Shown piece by piece: positions 1-8,512 of a stretch of DNA of 64,000 nucleotides. Numbering within the stretch: position 1 is the stretch's first letter; the number at the start of each line of letters is the position of its first letter. Source of the DNA: Mycobacterium sp. 050128 (lineage in GTDB: Bacteria > Actinomycetota > Actinomycetes > Mycobacteriales > Mycobacteriaceae); assembly GCF_036409155.1 (NCBI RefSeq), contig NZ_JAZGLW010000001.1:3576898-3640897 (forward strand), read 5' to 3'. Under the pieces are notes generated by a model that saw nothing but the letters and a program-made list of their open reading frames with translations, did no database searches and was not told where the DNA came from. A program made the position numbers and the translations under genes.

Positions 1-815
1 TGCACGACCTTTTGGCCCTGCAGACCACTGATCAGGCCGATCACGATCCCGCCGATCAGCAGCACCAACCCGGGGTTGAGGAACACCTCCCGGAACAGCT
101 CGCGGGAGAAGATGGACGGCTTCTTCGCGGTGAGCTGCACGCCCGGGCTGACGTCGAGTTCGTCTGTGCGCTCGCCCTTTTCCAGCGAGAGCTCGAGTTC
201 CTCTTCTATCGCGCGCTCGGTCTCCAGGCTCTGGCCTTGCGGTGGCCGTGCCGCGGTGCCGGGCCCGACGCCGACCTTGACCGGCGCGTAGCCCGGCTCG
301 TCGGCCATGTTGCCGGCCGCGTCCATTCCCCGGTGCCGCAGGTGAGCCACCAAGTAGAGCGCCACCAGGCAGCCGGGAATCTCCATGACGGCCAGCATCA
401 CCGGCATGTACGCATTGAAGGCGATGTTCACCGCGGCCAGGACCGCCACACAGGTGGCGAACGTCCCGGCAGAGTCCGACCCGTAATAGCCGGCGACCGT
501 CGCCCGGTCGATCCTGCGCAATTTGGTCAGCCAACCGAGCAGGTAATAGGCGGCGATGCCGATCACGAAGTTGACGATGAAGCCCAACACCATGAATCCG
601 ACGATCGCCCCAACGCTGGAGGCATTGACCTCGGCAAGTTCCTCACCACCGTGCCAGCCGATAGCCAGCAGCAGGTACATGGTGAGGCCTTGATAGATCA
701 CATAGGGGAACTCGAATCGCACCTTCAAGATCGGAATCAGGAATCCGAAGTAGAAGAAAAGCAGAAGCGGTTTGAACAGGTTATGCGTGAAGTTATGCCA
801 GAACTCTTGCAGCAT
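1..815 (-). CDS. sbtA: SbtA-family sodium-dependent bicarbonate transporter (C-terminus cut by window edge)
   Basis: The first 271 residues are present and the gene runs off the left edge. The N-terminus (MLQEFWHNFTHNLFKPLLLF) and the following hydrophobic helices, including a GWHGGEELAEV turn, match the SbtA family (formerly DUF897), whose members import bicarbonate with sodium in cyanobacteria; the mycobacterial substrate is not established. A long hydrophilic, acidic linker (about residues 170-240, rich in E and K) separates two hydrophobic halves, as in SbtA. The ATG is preceded by GAGAGG at a good distance. I see no neighbour that explains its role. The family assignment is fairly sure, the transport function is inferred. 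Confidence 0.75.
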   Translation of the reverse strand, partial: MLQEFWHNFTHNLFKPLLLFFYFGFLIPILKVRFEFPYVIYQGLTMYLLLAIGWHGGEELAEVNASSVGAIVGFMVLGFIVNFVIGIAAYYLLGWLTKLRRIDRATVAGYYGSDSAGTFATCVAVLAAVNIAFNAYMPVMLAVMEIPGCLVALYLVAHLRHRGMDAAGNMADEPGYAPVKVGVGPGTAARPPQGQSLETERAIEEELELSLEKGERTDELDVSPGVQLTAKKPSIFSRELFREVFLNPGLVLLIGGIVIGLISGLQGQKVV

Positions 816-1096
816 TGGTGCCTCTCTTTTCCGGCCGGTGGCCCGGGCGAAGCACCATCCGCAAGCGGGGGCTACCACGAACATCCCGACGACCGTGGAA
901 AATTTAGCTCTGCCGCTGCCAGACCGCCACTCGGATCAGACCCGAATTGTGGATGCCGTTCCAAGCCGCGCCGAAATGGTTGCGCATCCCAAAACCCGTG
1001 CTCACAGCGGTGCTGGTAGGACCGGGTATGGGGGGATTAGCGGGAATCTGGTGTGAGTTTGCTGTGCATTTACTGTCAGGATTAGCGTGTCGCCGC

Positions 1097-1303
1097 TCAA
1101 CCGGATATTAGCGAGGGCCGGACGCCGGCGCCCCGTTTGCGGTGGGTCACCGACAGCCATGCGGACGGCGAGTAATGCGTCGTAATTTCTTCGAATCCGT
1201 CGACCCGGGAAACCGTAAGCACGCCTGTTTCCTGGTTAATTTCGAGTTCGTCGCCGTCGGATCCGTGGACTTCCTCACCGTTCGCGAGCCTGATCACGAA
1301 CAT
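1097..1303 (-). CDS. Small conserved hypothetical protein, 68 aa
   Basis: A short acidic protein starting MFVIRLANGEEVHGSDGDE, with alternating beta-type segments (VLTVSRVDGFEEITTHYS) and a basic tail. A GAGAGG ribosome binding site stands 6 bases before the ATG, and codon third positions are GC rich, so I take it as real. No domain is recognised. It is a single gene with its own upstream region and is not close enough to sbtA (281 bp apart, same strand, upstream of it) to be sure of co-transcription. Confidence 0.6.
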   Translation of the reverse strand: MFVIRLANGEEVHGSDGDELEINQETGVLTVSRVDGFEEITTHYSPSAWLSVTHRKRGAGVRPSLISG

Positions 1304-1669
1304 AACGTTCCTCTCAGTCGATGGGTTTTAATCGCGATCGGGCATTTGCTGGGTCGTCCGCACCGGCCGGATTAAACTTTCGTTACGTTTTTCTGTCAGG
1401 GGCCGTGGCAAACATCCGGCGCGGTTCGTCCGGCGTCGGAATGCTGCGGCGGTTCAAAGCCTTTGGGCAGAGGTTCACCCGGACTACCCCCTTCTCCGCG
1501 CCGGTCGGCCTGGCGAGCCCCCCATGCAGTCCGCGTCGGAGCCAATGATGGTACGGGGAACACAGCCATGGTAGCCCTTTCTTATGCGCTGAGCAGGTGA
1601 ACCAGGGGCAAACGTCTAGGCCTCGCGATGCCTCCGGATAGATCCCTCCGCCCGGCGCCCATGCAATGA
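1304..1669. other. Intergenic stretch, nothing recognised
   Basis: This holds the upstream region of the 68-aa gene on the minus strand. It has an AT-rich patch around 1370-1400 that could carry a promoter, but I find no clear -35/-10 pair. Open frames across it have poor mycobacterial codon use and I do not call them. Confidence 0.4.
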
Positions 1670-1880
1670 CTTTCGCCGCCGCTGCCTGCGGAAACCGGGG
1701 CGGACGCCGAACTCGGGCGAAGGGTCGCGCGGCTCCTCCGAAAGCGCGATGCCGGATTAAATCCAGGCGTGATCGATCCGCGCGCAGCACCCGGGAGACC
1801 CCGACTCGCGGGCCGAGCGTGAATTCGAGGAAACCCGCGACAAGCTGTCCCCGCTGGCGCCGTATCTGATTGCGCGTTAG
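1670..1880 (+). pseudogene. Frameshifted remnant of an unidentified gene (3' end)
   Basis: Two adjoining frames read like one protein. From 1670 the frame gives AETGADAELGRRVARLLRKR and then NPGVIDPR to about 1780. A one-base shift inside a CGCGCG run continues it as AEREFEETRDKLSPLAPYLI and ends at TAG 1878-1880. Composition and GC-rich third positions look coding in both pieces, and the piece is closed upstream by an in-frame TGA at 1667 with no start codon. The tail overlaps the 3' end of the MerR gene on the other strand by 4 bases. I do not recognise the family. Confidence 0.3.
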
Positions 1881-2821
1881 TTGGCCTTGCGCCGGCGTGC
1901 CGACAACTCGTCGGGCGGCGCCTCGGTTACGGCTTCAGGTGAGCGTTCGAGGTAGTCGGTCAGGATGCGGCCGGCCAACGACTCGATGTTCGATTCGATC
2001 GACGACGCGAGCGTTGCGGTGACGGTCGCCACCGCCTGAGTGCGGAACCGAACCAGCATCGTGATCAACTCGGCGATCTCGGCATCCGCGGGCAGCGCCT
2101 GGCCGGGTTTGATTTTGTCGATGACGTGTTCGGCGCCCGCGCGTACCAACAGGTCGCTGATCTTGTCGATCTCGGGCACGATTTGCTCGTGCAGGTCGAC
2201 GAGCTTCGCCAATTTGACGCCGTAGCCCCGGATCTCGTTGAACGCGTCGATCAGCTTGGGCCGGGTCACGGTGGCTTGCTGGCCGTCGACGCGGATTACC
2301 TGCAAGGCGACCAGCCGGTCGAATCCGGTCGGGTCGTCGACGAGCCGCTGGGCGTCGGCGAGTGGCATGGTCTCGGGCTTCTCGGTGGTCCAGCTGCCCA
2401 CGATGGCCGTCTCGAGGCCCAGCACGTCGCCGAGGCTCTTGCCCTCTTCCCAGGCGCCCAGCATTTCCCGCACATGGGCGATGTTGTAGCCGCGGTCGAG
2501 CATCGAGGTGATCAGCCGCAGCCGGGTGAGATGCGTGTCGTTGAACAAGGCGATGCGCCCGACCCGCAATGGCGGCGGCAGCAGCCCGCGATCCCGGTAG
2601 ACCCGGATGTTGCGGGTGGTGGTGCCGGCCAGCCGGGCCAGGTCGTCGATCCGGTACTCCCCGGACGCCGCGTCACCGTTCGGGTGACGCGCAGCCGCGT
2701 CGAACAGCTGCGACACCGCGGTGTCGATGAAGTCCCGCGATTGGCGCCGAACGCGTTTGGGCGCCCGTCGCACGTTGTACAGGACGCTGGCGATCGTGCC
2801 GGGCTCCGGTTTCTGGGCCAT
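1877..2821 (-). CDS. MerR-family transcriptional regulator, 314 aa
   Basis: About residues 50-125 form a MerR winged-helix domain: YRIDDLARLAGTTTRNIRVY is the typical helix-turn-helix, followed by DRGLLPPPLRVGRIALFND for the wing and a second helical part. The long C-terminal half (about 190 residues) has no cysteine cluster, so it is not a metal-sensing MerR; it is probably a ligand domain of unknown specificity. It is the last gene of the minus-strand run that starts with the esterase at 7209, 14 bases behind the monooxygenase, so it is likely the local regulator of that operon and controls its own transcription. Confidence 0.85.
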   Translation of the reverse strand: MAQKPEPGTIASVLYNVRRAPKRVRRQSRDFIDTAVSQLFDAAARHPNGDAASGEYRIDDLARLAGTTTRNIRVYRDRGLLPPPLRVGRIALFNDTHLTRLRLITSMLDRGYNIAHVREMLGAWEEGKSLGDVLGLETAIVGSWTTEKPETMPLADAQRLVDDPTGFDRLVALQVIRVDGQQATVTRPKLIDAFNEIRGYGVKLAKLVDLHEQIVPEIDKISDLLVRAGAEHVIDKIKPGQALPADAEIAELITMLVRFRTQAVATVTATLASSIESNIESLAGRILTDYLERSPEAVTEAPPDELSARRRKAN

Positions 2822-2835
2822 CTCAGTGCGTCAGC

Positions 2836-4335
2836 CTAGGCCGACGAGGTGACGCGTGCGGTCGCCCCGCGCGCCACCGCCTGGTAGTCCGCATAGCGGA
2901 AATCGCTCATCTGGCGCAGATACTGGGTCGCGAAACCTGGGTACATCGAGCCGTTGAACCCGTCCTTGGTGAGATACCAACTGCGACAACCCGACATCCA
3001 GGTGGTCTTGGTGAGCCGGCGCTGGATGTTCTCGTTGTGGCGCAGTTGGACGTCTTCGCGTACGTCGAGATAGCGCAGGTCGTCGTCGAGGATGGTGCGG
3101 ATGCCGCGCACCGCGTAATCGAGTTGGCCCTCGATGTAGACCAGCAGCGAGTTGTGGCCCGGCCCGGAGTTGGGACCGGTCATGAAGAACAGGTTCGGGT
3201 AGCCGTGCGCGTTGATGCTCTTGTAAGCCTGTGCGCCGTCGGCCCATTCGTCGGCCAGCGACCGTCCGCCGAGGCCGGTGACGGCGAACGGCGGGCCGGT
3301 GAGGTGGACGTCGTACCCGGTGGCGAACACGATGCAGTCGAGGTGGTGTTCGATGCCGTCGCTGGTGCGGATGCCGACGGGGCTCAGCGTCGCGATCGGC
3401 CAGGAGATCAGCTTGCAGTTGTCGCGCTGCAGCGCGGGGTAGTAGTCGCTGGAGACCAGCATCCGCTTGCAGCCGGGGGCGAAATCGGGGGTCAGCTGCC
3501 GGCGCAGCCACGGGTCCTTGACGGTGGCACGCAGATGGGCCTGGCCGAGTCGCGCCACCAGTGAGGTCAGCGGCGTATCCCACACCAGGGCCGTGGCGCT
3601 GGCTTCGTGGCCCCAGAACAGCGCCTGGCGGGCAAGTTGTTGGACGGCAGGCACTTTGGCGAACAAGGCTTGCACGGCCGACGGGGTCGCCATATCGAGG
3701 CGGGGCAGCACCCAGCCCGGGGTGCGCTGGAACACCTTGACGAACCCAGCCCGCTTGACCAGTTCGGGAATGATCTGGATCGCGCTGGCGCCGGTGCCGA
3801 TGACGGCGACGCGCTTGTCCGTGAAGTCGTAGTCGTGATCCCAGCGGGCACTATGGATTTTGTGTCCGTGGTAGGTGTTCAGACCCCGGATGTTCGGGAA
3901 GCTGACATCCGAGAGCGGGCCGGAGGCCAACACGACGGTGCGGGCACGAAATTTCTTGCGGTTCTTGGTCTTCGCCGTCCACAGTCCGGCGTCCTCGTCG
4001 AAGGTCAGATCGTTGACCTCGTGTCCGAAACGGATGTGCGGACGGATGTCGAACTTGGTCGCCATGTCTTCGAGGTGGCGGCAGATCTCGGGGGCGGGTG
4101 AGTACGTCCGCGACCACGTCGGGTTTTTCACGAACGAGTAGGAGTACAGCAGCGACGGAACGTCGCAGCTGGCTCCCGGATAGGTGGTGTCGCGCCAGGT
4201 TCCACCCACCCGGTCGGCGCGCTCCAGTATGACGATGTCGGTAATTCCGGCCTCGGCCAATCGAATTGCGGTACCGAGTCCGGTGAAGCCGGCGCCGATG
4301 ATCAGCGTTGCGTAGGTGTGGTCGTTTGCCATCAT
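2836..4335 (-). CDS. Flavin-binding monooxygenase, Baeyer-Villiger type, 499 aa
   Basis: Starts at the ATG that shares one base with the stop of the diiron gene (TGATG), which indicates translational coupling. An open frame continues 45 codons further upstream but lies inside that gene. The N-terminal FAD motif is GAGFTGLGTAIRLAEAG, and a second dinucleotide motif is VIGTGASAIQI. Just before the latter sits YHGHKIHSARWD, which fits the Baeyer-Villiger fingerprint FxGxxxHxxxW with Y for the first F. Length is right for the family and for MymA/EthA-type mycobacterial enzymes, which oxidise ketones or thiocarbonyls with NADPH and O2. The natural substrate is unknown; the neighbouring esterase and SDR suggest a small lipid or ketone pathway. 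Confidence 0.85.
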   Translation of the reverse strand: MMANDHTYATLIIGAGFTGLGTAIRLAEAGITDIVILERADRVGGTWRDTTYPGASCDVPSLLYSYSFVKNPTWSRTYSPAPEICRHLEDMATKFDIRPHIRFGHEVNDLTFDEDAGLWTAKTKNRKKFRARTVVLASGPLSDVSFPNIRGLNTYHGHKIHSARWDHDYDFTDKRVAVIGTGASAIQIIPELVKRAGFVKVFQRTPGWVLPRLDMATPSAVQALFAKVPAVQQLARQALFWGHEASATALVWDTPLTSLVARLGQAHLRATVKDPWLRRQLTPDFAPGCKRMLVSSDYYPALQRDNCKLISWPIATLSPVGIRTSDGIEHHLDCIVFATGYDVHLTGPPFAVTGLGGRSLADEWADGAQAYKSINAHGYPNLFFMTGPNSGPGHNSLLVYIEGQLDYAVRGIRTILDDDLRYLDVREDVQLRHNENIQRRLTKTTWMSGCRSWYLTKDGFNGSMYPGFATQYLRQMSDFRYADYQAVARGATARVTSSA

Positions 4336-5255
4336 CACGCCGCCGGGTCGTGGGTGAGTTCCTTCGACCAGGTCGGTGCCGGCCTCAGTAGCGGCTTGGG
4401 ATAGAAATCCGACAGCCACACCATGGAGTTGGCCAGCAGTTGATAGGGGTGCCTCGGGTTGACCACCCACATGCCGTGGCGCTTGAGCAACTTGTAGGTA
4501 GGCACCCGCCGGGTGCGTTCACCCCGGTCGCCGAGTTGTTTGAAACGGTTGACCGCGTTGAAGAGCCGCTCCGAATCCATGCCCATCCCGGCCATCTCGT
4601 TGCGGATGCGGTTCAGCAGCGGTACGTACATCAGCATGCCGAGGATCAGACCAGGGGACGCGAAGCGCCCGACGAATTCGATGGCGAGCCGCCGCGCGCT
4701 GGCGTTGCCGATCATTTCCAGCACCTCGAAATCGACCGCGATGTGCCGGGATTCGTCGTTGTTGATCTTCTCGAACACCTGATGACAGACGGGGTCCTCC
4801 ACGGTGTCGAGAAGGAACTTCAGCAGCGCGCCGTCGAGTGCGACCTCCAGCATCGGGATCACGGTGCCCAGCACCGACAGCGGCATGTCGTCGGCGAAGG
4901 TGTCCAGCCATTCGATGGCCAACTTGATGTTGACGTTGGGCTTGGGGATCTCGCCGTCGTCGAGCATGCCCCAGCGTTTCATCAGCGCGAGTTCGGCGTT
5001 GGCATGCCGCTGCTCCTCGGCGTGGAAATACCGGTAGATCTCGGCGATGGTGGGGTTCGGTGCCTTCTTGGCGAGCGCCGCAAATCCCCGGGCGCCGATG
5101 TTCTCGATCCAGCACAGGTCGGCCATGAAGGCCCTGAGCTTGGGCCGAAACTCGGGCTTGATGGTGTCGGCTCCCGGTGCGTCCCAATCGATATCGGCGA
5201 GTGCCCACTGGCGATCCTTGATCTTGGCAAGCATGGCTTCCATGTCGATGGCCAC
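4335..5255 (-). CDS. Ferritin-like diiron protein, probable oxygenase/desaturase type, 306 aa
   Basis: A helical protein with two ExxH iron-binding motifs in the spacing expected of a four-helix diiron bundle: HAEEQRHANAE near residue 80 and NNDESRHIAVDFE near residue 175. The rest is mostly helical, with a hydrophobic segment around residues 200-220 (GLILGMLMYVPLLN). Starts with GTG after a strong GGAAGGGGG site. It lies 26 bases behind the SDR and overlaps the monooxygenase, so it is a fixed part of this operon. Families with this layout include metal-dependent hydrolases and N-oxygenases; I cannot say which reaction it does. Confidence 0.75.
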   Translation of the reverse strand: MAIDMEAMLAKIKDRQWALADIDWDAPGADTIKPEFRPKLRAFMADLCWIENIGARGFAALAKKAPNPTIAEIYRYFHAEEQRHANAELALMKRWGMLDDGEIPKPNVNIKLAIEWLDTFADDMPLSVLGTVIPMLEVALDGALLKFLLDTVEDPVCHQVFEKINNDESRHIAVDFEVLEMIGNASARRLAIEFVGRFASPGLILGMLMYVPLLNRIRNEMAGMGMDSERLFNAVNRFKQLGDRGERTRRVPTYKLLKRHGMWVVNPRHPYQLLANSMVWLSDFYPKPLLRPAPTWSKELTHDPAA

Positions 5256-5281
5256 CAGCAGCCCCCTTCCCCTTGTGTTTA

Positions 5282-6142
5282 TCAGTGCATATTTGCCCGC
5301 GACACCAGGCCAACCACGCGGGTATAGGCCTGGGGCGCAAGACGTTTGATGTTCCAGCCGATCTTGGCGTCGAGTTGTGGCATGCAGTAGAGCTCACCGC
5401 GATCGTGAGCATCCAGGCAGACGCGGGCGACCTTCTGCGCCGAGAACCCGGTCCAGCGCATCAGTTTGTTGGCGAGGTCACTGGATTCCTCGCTGATCCG
5501 GCCCGATTCCACGATGTTGGTCTTGACGAACGTCGGGCACAATACGGTGACCCGGATGCCGGTGCCGGACAATTCGGCGGCCAGCGTTTCGGAAAGCGAG
5601 AGCACGCCGGCCTTGCTGACGTTGTAGGCAGCCATGCCGGGTGCGGCACCGAACGCCGCCGCCGAGGCGACGTTGATGATGCCTCGTGGGGCGTGCGCGG
5701 GCCCGGCCTCACGCAGGATCGGGGTGAACACGTGGCAGCCGTGAATCGGGCCCCACAGGTTGATGCCCAGCGTCCACACCCAATCGTCCAGGGGCACATC
5801 GCCGATGGCTGCGCCGCCGGCACCGACACCGGCGTTGTTGATGACCAGGGTGGGCGCGGCCCCGAAGAAGGACCGTGCTTGTTCGGCGAGCGCGCGAACG
5901 TCGTCGATCCGCGAAACGTCGCAGCGGATCGCGATCGCCTTCGCGCCGTGCTCGGCGATCGCGTCGGCGGTCTCTTGCGCGGCGGCTTCGTCGATGTCGC
6001 TGCACACCACCGTGCCGCCGCGTCGGCCGAGTTCGACGGCGAACGCGGCGCCGATGCCGCTGCCGGCCCCGGTCACCACGGCCAATGCGCTGTGGCTGGT
6101 GGTCTTCGAGGTGCCGAGCAGTTTGTCCAGTGGTCCGAGCAT
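5282..6142 (-). CDS. Short-chain dehydrogenase/reductase, 286 aa
   Basis: Classical SDR: TGAGSGIG coenzyme motif near residue 23, NNAG near residue 100, and the catalytic Ser with YNVSK (YxxxK). The C-terminal 60 residues after the SDR core (GFSAQKVARVCLDAHDRGEL and onward) are longer than usual and resemble SadH-like mycobacterial enzymes. The ATG at 6142 stands 2 bases after the stop of the esterase. An open frame continues upstream into that gene but has no homology. Likely acts on an alcohol or ketone in the same pathway as the monooxygenase and esterase. Confidence 0.85.
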   Translation of the reverse strand: MLGPLDKLLGTSKTTSHSALAVVTGAGSGIGAAFAVELGRRGGTVVCSDIDEAAAQETADAIAEHGAKAIAIRCDVSRIDDVRALAEQARSFFGAAPTLVINNAGVGAGGAAIGDVPLDDWVWTLGINLWGPIHGCHVFTPILREAGPAHAPRGIINVASAAAFGAAPGMAAYNVSKAGVLSLSETLAAELSGTGIRVTVLCPTFVKTNIVESGRISEESSDLANKLMRWTGFSAQKVARVCLDAHDRGELYCMPQLDAKIGWNIKRLAPQAYTRVVGLVSRANMH

Positions 6143-6144
6143 CG

Positions 6145-7209
6145 TCAGCCCACCTCGTCGACGACGACGCGGGCATCTTGCAACGCGTGGGCGATGAACC
6201 GCGCAACGTAGGCCATGGCCTTTGCGGCTTCGGGTGTCATGCGCGGAAGTGCTTGGAACACATGGACTTGGTGCGGCCACACCTGTAGCTCGCAGCGCCC
6301 GCCCGCCGCTTGGATGTCGGCGGCCAGCCGCCGCGCATCGTCCTGCAGCATTTCGGCGCCGCCGGCCTGAACCAGGGTGGGGGGCAGCATGGTTCCGCCG
6401 GCGACGTCGAGCGTCAACCGGGGATGGGTGAGTTCGATGCCCGGGTGATACAGCGCGACCAGGCGGGCCGCGTCGCGCACCCGGATGGCGGGATCGGGGC
6501 GAATCTTCTCGCGAGCGAGCGCGAGCGCGAACGTCATGTCGATCAGCGGCGAGAACAGCACCAGTGCGGCGGGGGATTTCGCGGCGACGTCGGGCTGCAA
6601 GAGCATGTCGACCGTAAGGTGGCCGCCCGCCGAATCACCAGCGATCACAATATGTTTCGCCGGTACGCCGCAGGTGTGCACCAGCCAGTCCCAGCCCGCC
6701 CGGACATCGTCGGCGGCGGTAGGGAAGCGGTGCCGTGGCGCCAGCCGGTAGTCGACGCTGAACACCGGTAACCCGGTCAGCGATGACAGCCAGGATGTCA
6801 AGCGCCGATGCGTCTTTGGCGAACACACGGCATAGCCGCTGCCGTGCACGTAGTAGATGGCTTCGGTGACGGTCGACGAGCGGGCTTGCCCGCGAGAAGA
6901 GCCGGCGCCCATCGGCTCAGCTTTGGTCGACGAACGCGTGGTCTCGCTCGTCGGCGTCCGGGGCCCGTACACCCATTCACCCTTGACCCGGCGACCGTCG
7001 GGCAGTCTCGTGTCGACCAGTTCAACGCGGGTGCCCGACAGCGGGGGGCCGAAGGTGCCCATGACACGCGCGATCATCTGCCGCGACAGCCAGATTCCCC
7101 ACGCCCGCTCGGGCGGCACCAGCCCGCTGAACGGTCGCAGGGTGTACGTGCTTACCGCCGCCGCGCCGCGGGACCGCAATGACCCACGGGCCGGAACGAT
7201 GTCCGCCAT
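6145..7209 (-). CDS. HSL-family alpha/beta hydrolase (esterase), 354 aa
   Basis: First gene of the minus-strand operon. The oxyanion motif is YYVHGSGY (HGGG variant), the nucleophile elbow is GDSAGG, and WPHQVHVFQ carries the catalytic His, so it looks active. Residues about 85-115, between the first strand and the HGSGY motif, form a serine/threonine-rich loop that is encoded over a palindrome (GCGGGC-TT-GCCCGC at 6880-6893) and between two GGTCGACGA copies, as if a small repeat had inserted in frame. Esterases of this family accompany monooxygenases that produce esters, as LipR does in the mymA operon. Confidence 0.85.
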   Translation of the reverse strand: MADIVPARGSLRSRGAAAVSTYTLRPFSGLVPPERAWGIWLSRQMIARVMGTFGPPLSGTRVELVDTRLPDGRRVKGEWVYGPRTPTSETTRSSTKAEPMGAGSSRGQARSSTVTEAIYYVHGSGYAVCSPKTHRRLTSWLSSLTGLPVFSVDYRLAPRHRFPTAADDVRAGWDWLVHTCGVPAKHIVIAGDSAGGHLTVDMLLQPDVAAKSPAALVLFSPLIDMTFALALAREKIRPDPAIRVRDAARLVALYHPGIELTHPRLTLDVAGGTMLPPTLVQAGGAEMLQDDARRLAADIQAAGGRCELQVWPHQVHVFQALPRMTPEAAKAMAYVARFIAHALQDARVVVDEVG

Positions 7210-7307
7210 GCAACGGAGTCAACCGCAAATGGTGACATTCGTCAATGGCAGCTTTGGCTGACGTGCTCGAAGCGGAACGTGAGCTGGCGGAGGGCCTTCT
7301 CGGCCGG

Positions 7308-7589
7308 TCAGGTACTGCGCTGGAGTGCGAACACCGGGATGACGCGCGTGGTCTTGGTCTGGTAAACCCCGAAATTGGGCGACCTGGACACCACCTCGTC
7401 GAACAGCGAATCGCGCTCCGCACCCAGGTTTTCCCGGGCCGTGGCAGCGAACGTTTCGGTGCCTATCTCCATGCGCGCGCGCGGATTGGCCCGCAAGTTG
7501 TACACCCATGCGGGATCGTTCGGTGCGCCTCCACGCGAGCCGACGATCACCAAGCAAGGCAGCCGCGATGGGTTGGCGCGCATAGCCAT
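7308..7589 (-). pseudogene. Truncated deazaflavin (F420)-dependent nitroreductase-family protein
   Basis: The translation contains GSRGGAPNDPAWVYNLRANP, the signature stretch of the Ddn-like F420-dependent family, followed by a normal C-terminal half (ENLGAERDSLFDEVV, FGVYQTKTTRVIPVF). The usual 40-60 N-terminal residues with the TTxGRKSG cofactor segment are missing: upstream in the same frame there is no recognisable extension. It could be expressed as a 93-residue stump from ATG 7589, but I think it is a decayed copy. No operon partner. Confidence 0.55.
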
Positions 7590-7748
7590 TCGCCCGTGAC
7601 GCGGCGCAGTCGGGTACCGGCTTGGAAAGGTGAATTGCCAGCCAAACCGAGCCGGTCCATGATGCTAGTGGTCCCGGCCGCCGCGATGCGGCGGCTTTGT
7701 CGGTGCGGCAAGTACAAATCGGCGCGGCAATTACAAAGGAGTAGGAAC

Positions 7749-8219
7749 GTGAAGCTCGCAGAGGCGTTGTCGCTTCGGGCGACTGCGGCGCGGCGGATCG
7801 AGCAGCTACGCACTCGCATCGTGAACAACGCTCGATACCAGGAAGGCGAAGAGCCGGCCGAGGACGCGTCGGCGCTGCTGGCCGAAGTCGGCGAGGTGCT
7901 GGATGAGTTCGAAACTCTGATCCGGCGTATCAATCGCACCAACGCTGCCACCGCGATCGATGCGGATGGCACCCTGACCGATGCGTTGGCACGCCGGGAC
8001 GCGTTGCGCCACCGTCACTATGTGGTGACGGTGGCGGCAGATGCGGCCGCCGGCACCAACCAGCCCAGCTACTCGCGGCAGCTGCGGTCCGAGCTGAAAA
8101 TGCAGTCGGCATTACCCGTCGCCGAATTGCGCGCCCAGGCCGACGTGCTGGCGCGCGAGCTCCGTGAGCTAGACGTGCGGATCCAACGCTCCAACTGGGA
8201 GGTAGAGCTGCTGGATTAA
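7749..8219 (+). CDS. DIP1984-family protein, 156 aa
   Basis: An all-helical, highly charged protein that matches the DIP1984 family of actinobacteria (KLAEALSLRATAARRIEQLR at the start; a central DEFETLIRRINRTNA; a DALARRDALR segment). The GTG at 7749 follows AAAGGAG by 8 bases; the frame is open further upstream but with no coding character and no such site. The biochemical function is not settled. The family has been discussed in connection with RNA repair and tRNA-like RNAs, as far as I remember. A tRNA-like fold lies 21 bases behind its stop codon, which fits such a link. Confidence 0.8.
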   Translation: MKLAEALSLRATAARRIEQLRTRIVNNARYQEGEEPAEDASALLAEVGEVLDEFETLIRRINRTNAATAIDADGTLTDALARRDALRHRHYVVTVAADAAAGTNQPSYSRQLRSELKMQSALPVAELRAQADVLARELRELDVRIQRSNWEVELLD

Positions 8220-8240
8220 CGGGCGCAGGTGGAGCAGGTA

Positions 8241-8337
8241 GTTGTCGCGAAGGCGTGCACAAGCCTTGATCGGCGGGCAAAGTCCGGTCTCTCCTGGTGC
8301 ACGGAGGGCAGTGCAGAGGGTCCGATTCCCTCATAAC
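8241..8337 (+). ncRNA. tRNA-like cloverleaf downstream of the DIP1984 gene
   Basis: The sequence folds by hand into a cloverleaf. Acceptor-like stem GTTGT (8241-8245) with ATAAC (8333-8337). D-like arm AAGGC/GCCTT (8250-8254, 8263-8267) with an 8-base loop. Anticodon-like arm GATCGG/CCGGTC (8268-8273, 8284-8289) with a 10-base loop. Variable-arm hairpin CTCC/GGAG (8291-8294, 8303-8306). T-arm GAGGG/CCCTC (8316-8320, 8328-8332) with loop TCCGATT, close to the tRNA T-loop. The acceptor is only 5 bp and the anticodon loop is too big, so it is not a normal tRNA. The T-arm is the strongest part. No CCA follows. Confidence 0.55.
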
Positions 8338-8512
8338 ATCGCAGCCCAGCATTGCGCACCGGTTACGGCGCACAGCACACAGCACATCACCACGTGCAGA
8401 TTCGTGACGATGAGGGCGGGCACGGGGCATCCACCTCCGCAATCGCGATCCAGGAGAATACGGATAATCACCTCCGACGGCCGAGATGCGGCCGGAAGGG
8501 GAGAGTGAGGCG

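Noticed and set aside
1383..1790. 135-codon minus-strand frame upstream of the 68-aa gene
   Set aside because: Poor codon use, Arg-rich, no ribosome site, and it crosses the better supported remnant on the plus strand.
8241..8337. A normal tRNA gene
   Set aside because: 5-bp acceptor, 10-base anticodon loop and no room between D and anticodon arms; kept only as tRNA-like.
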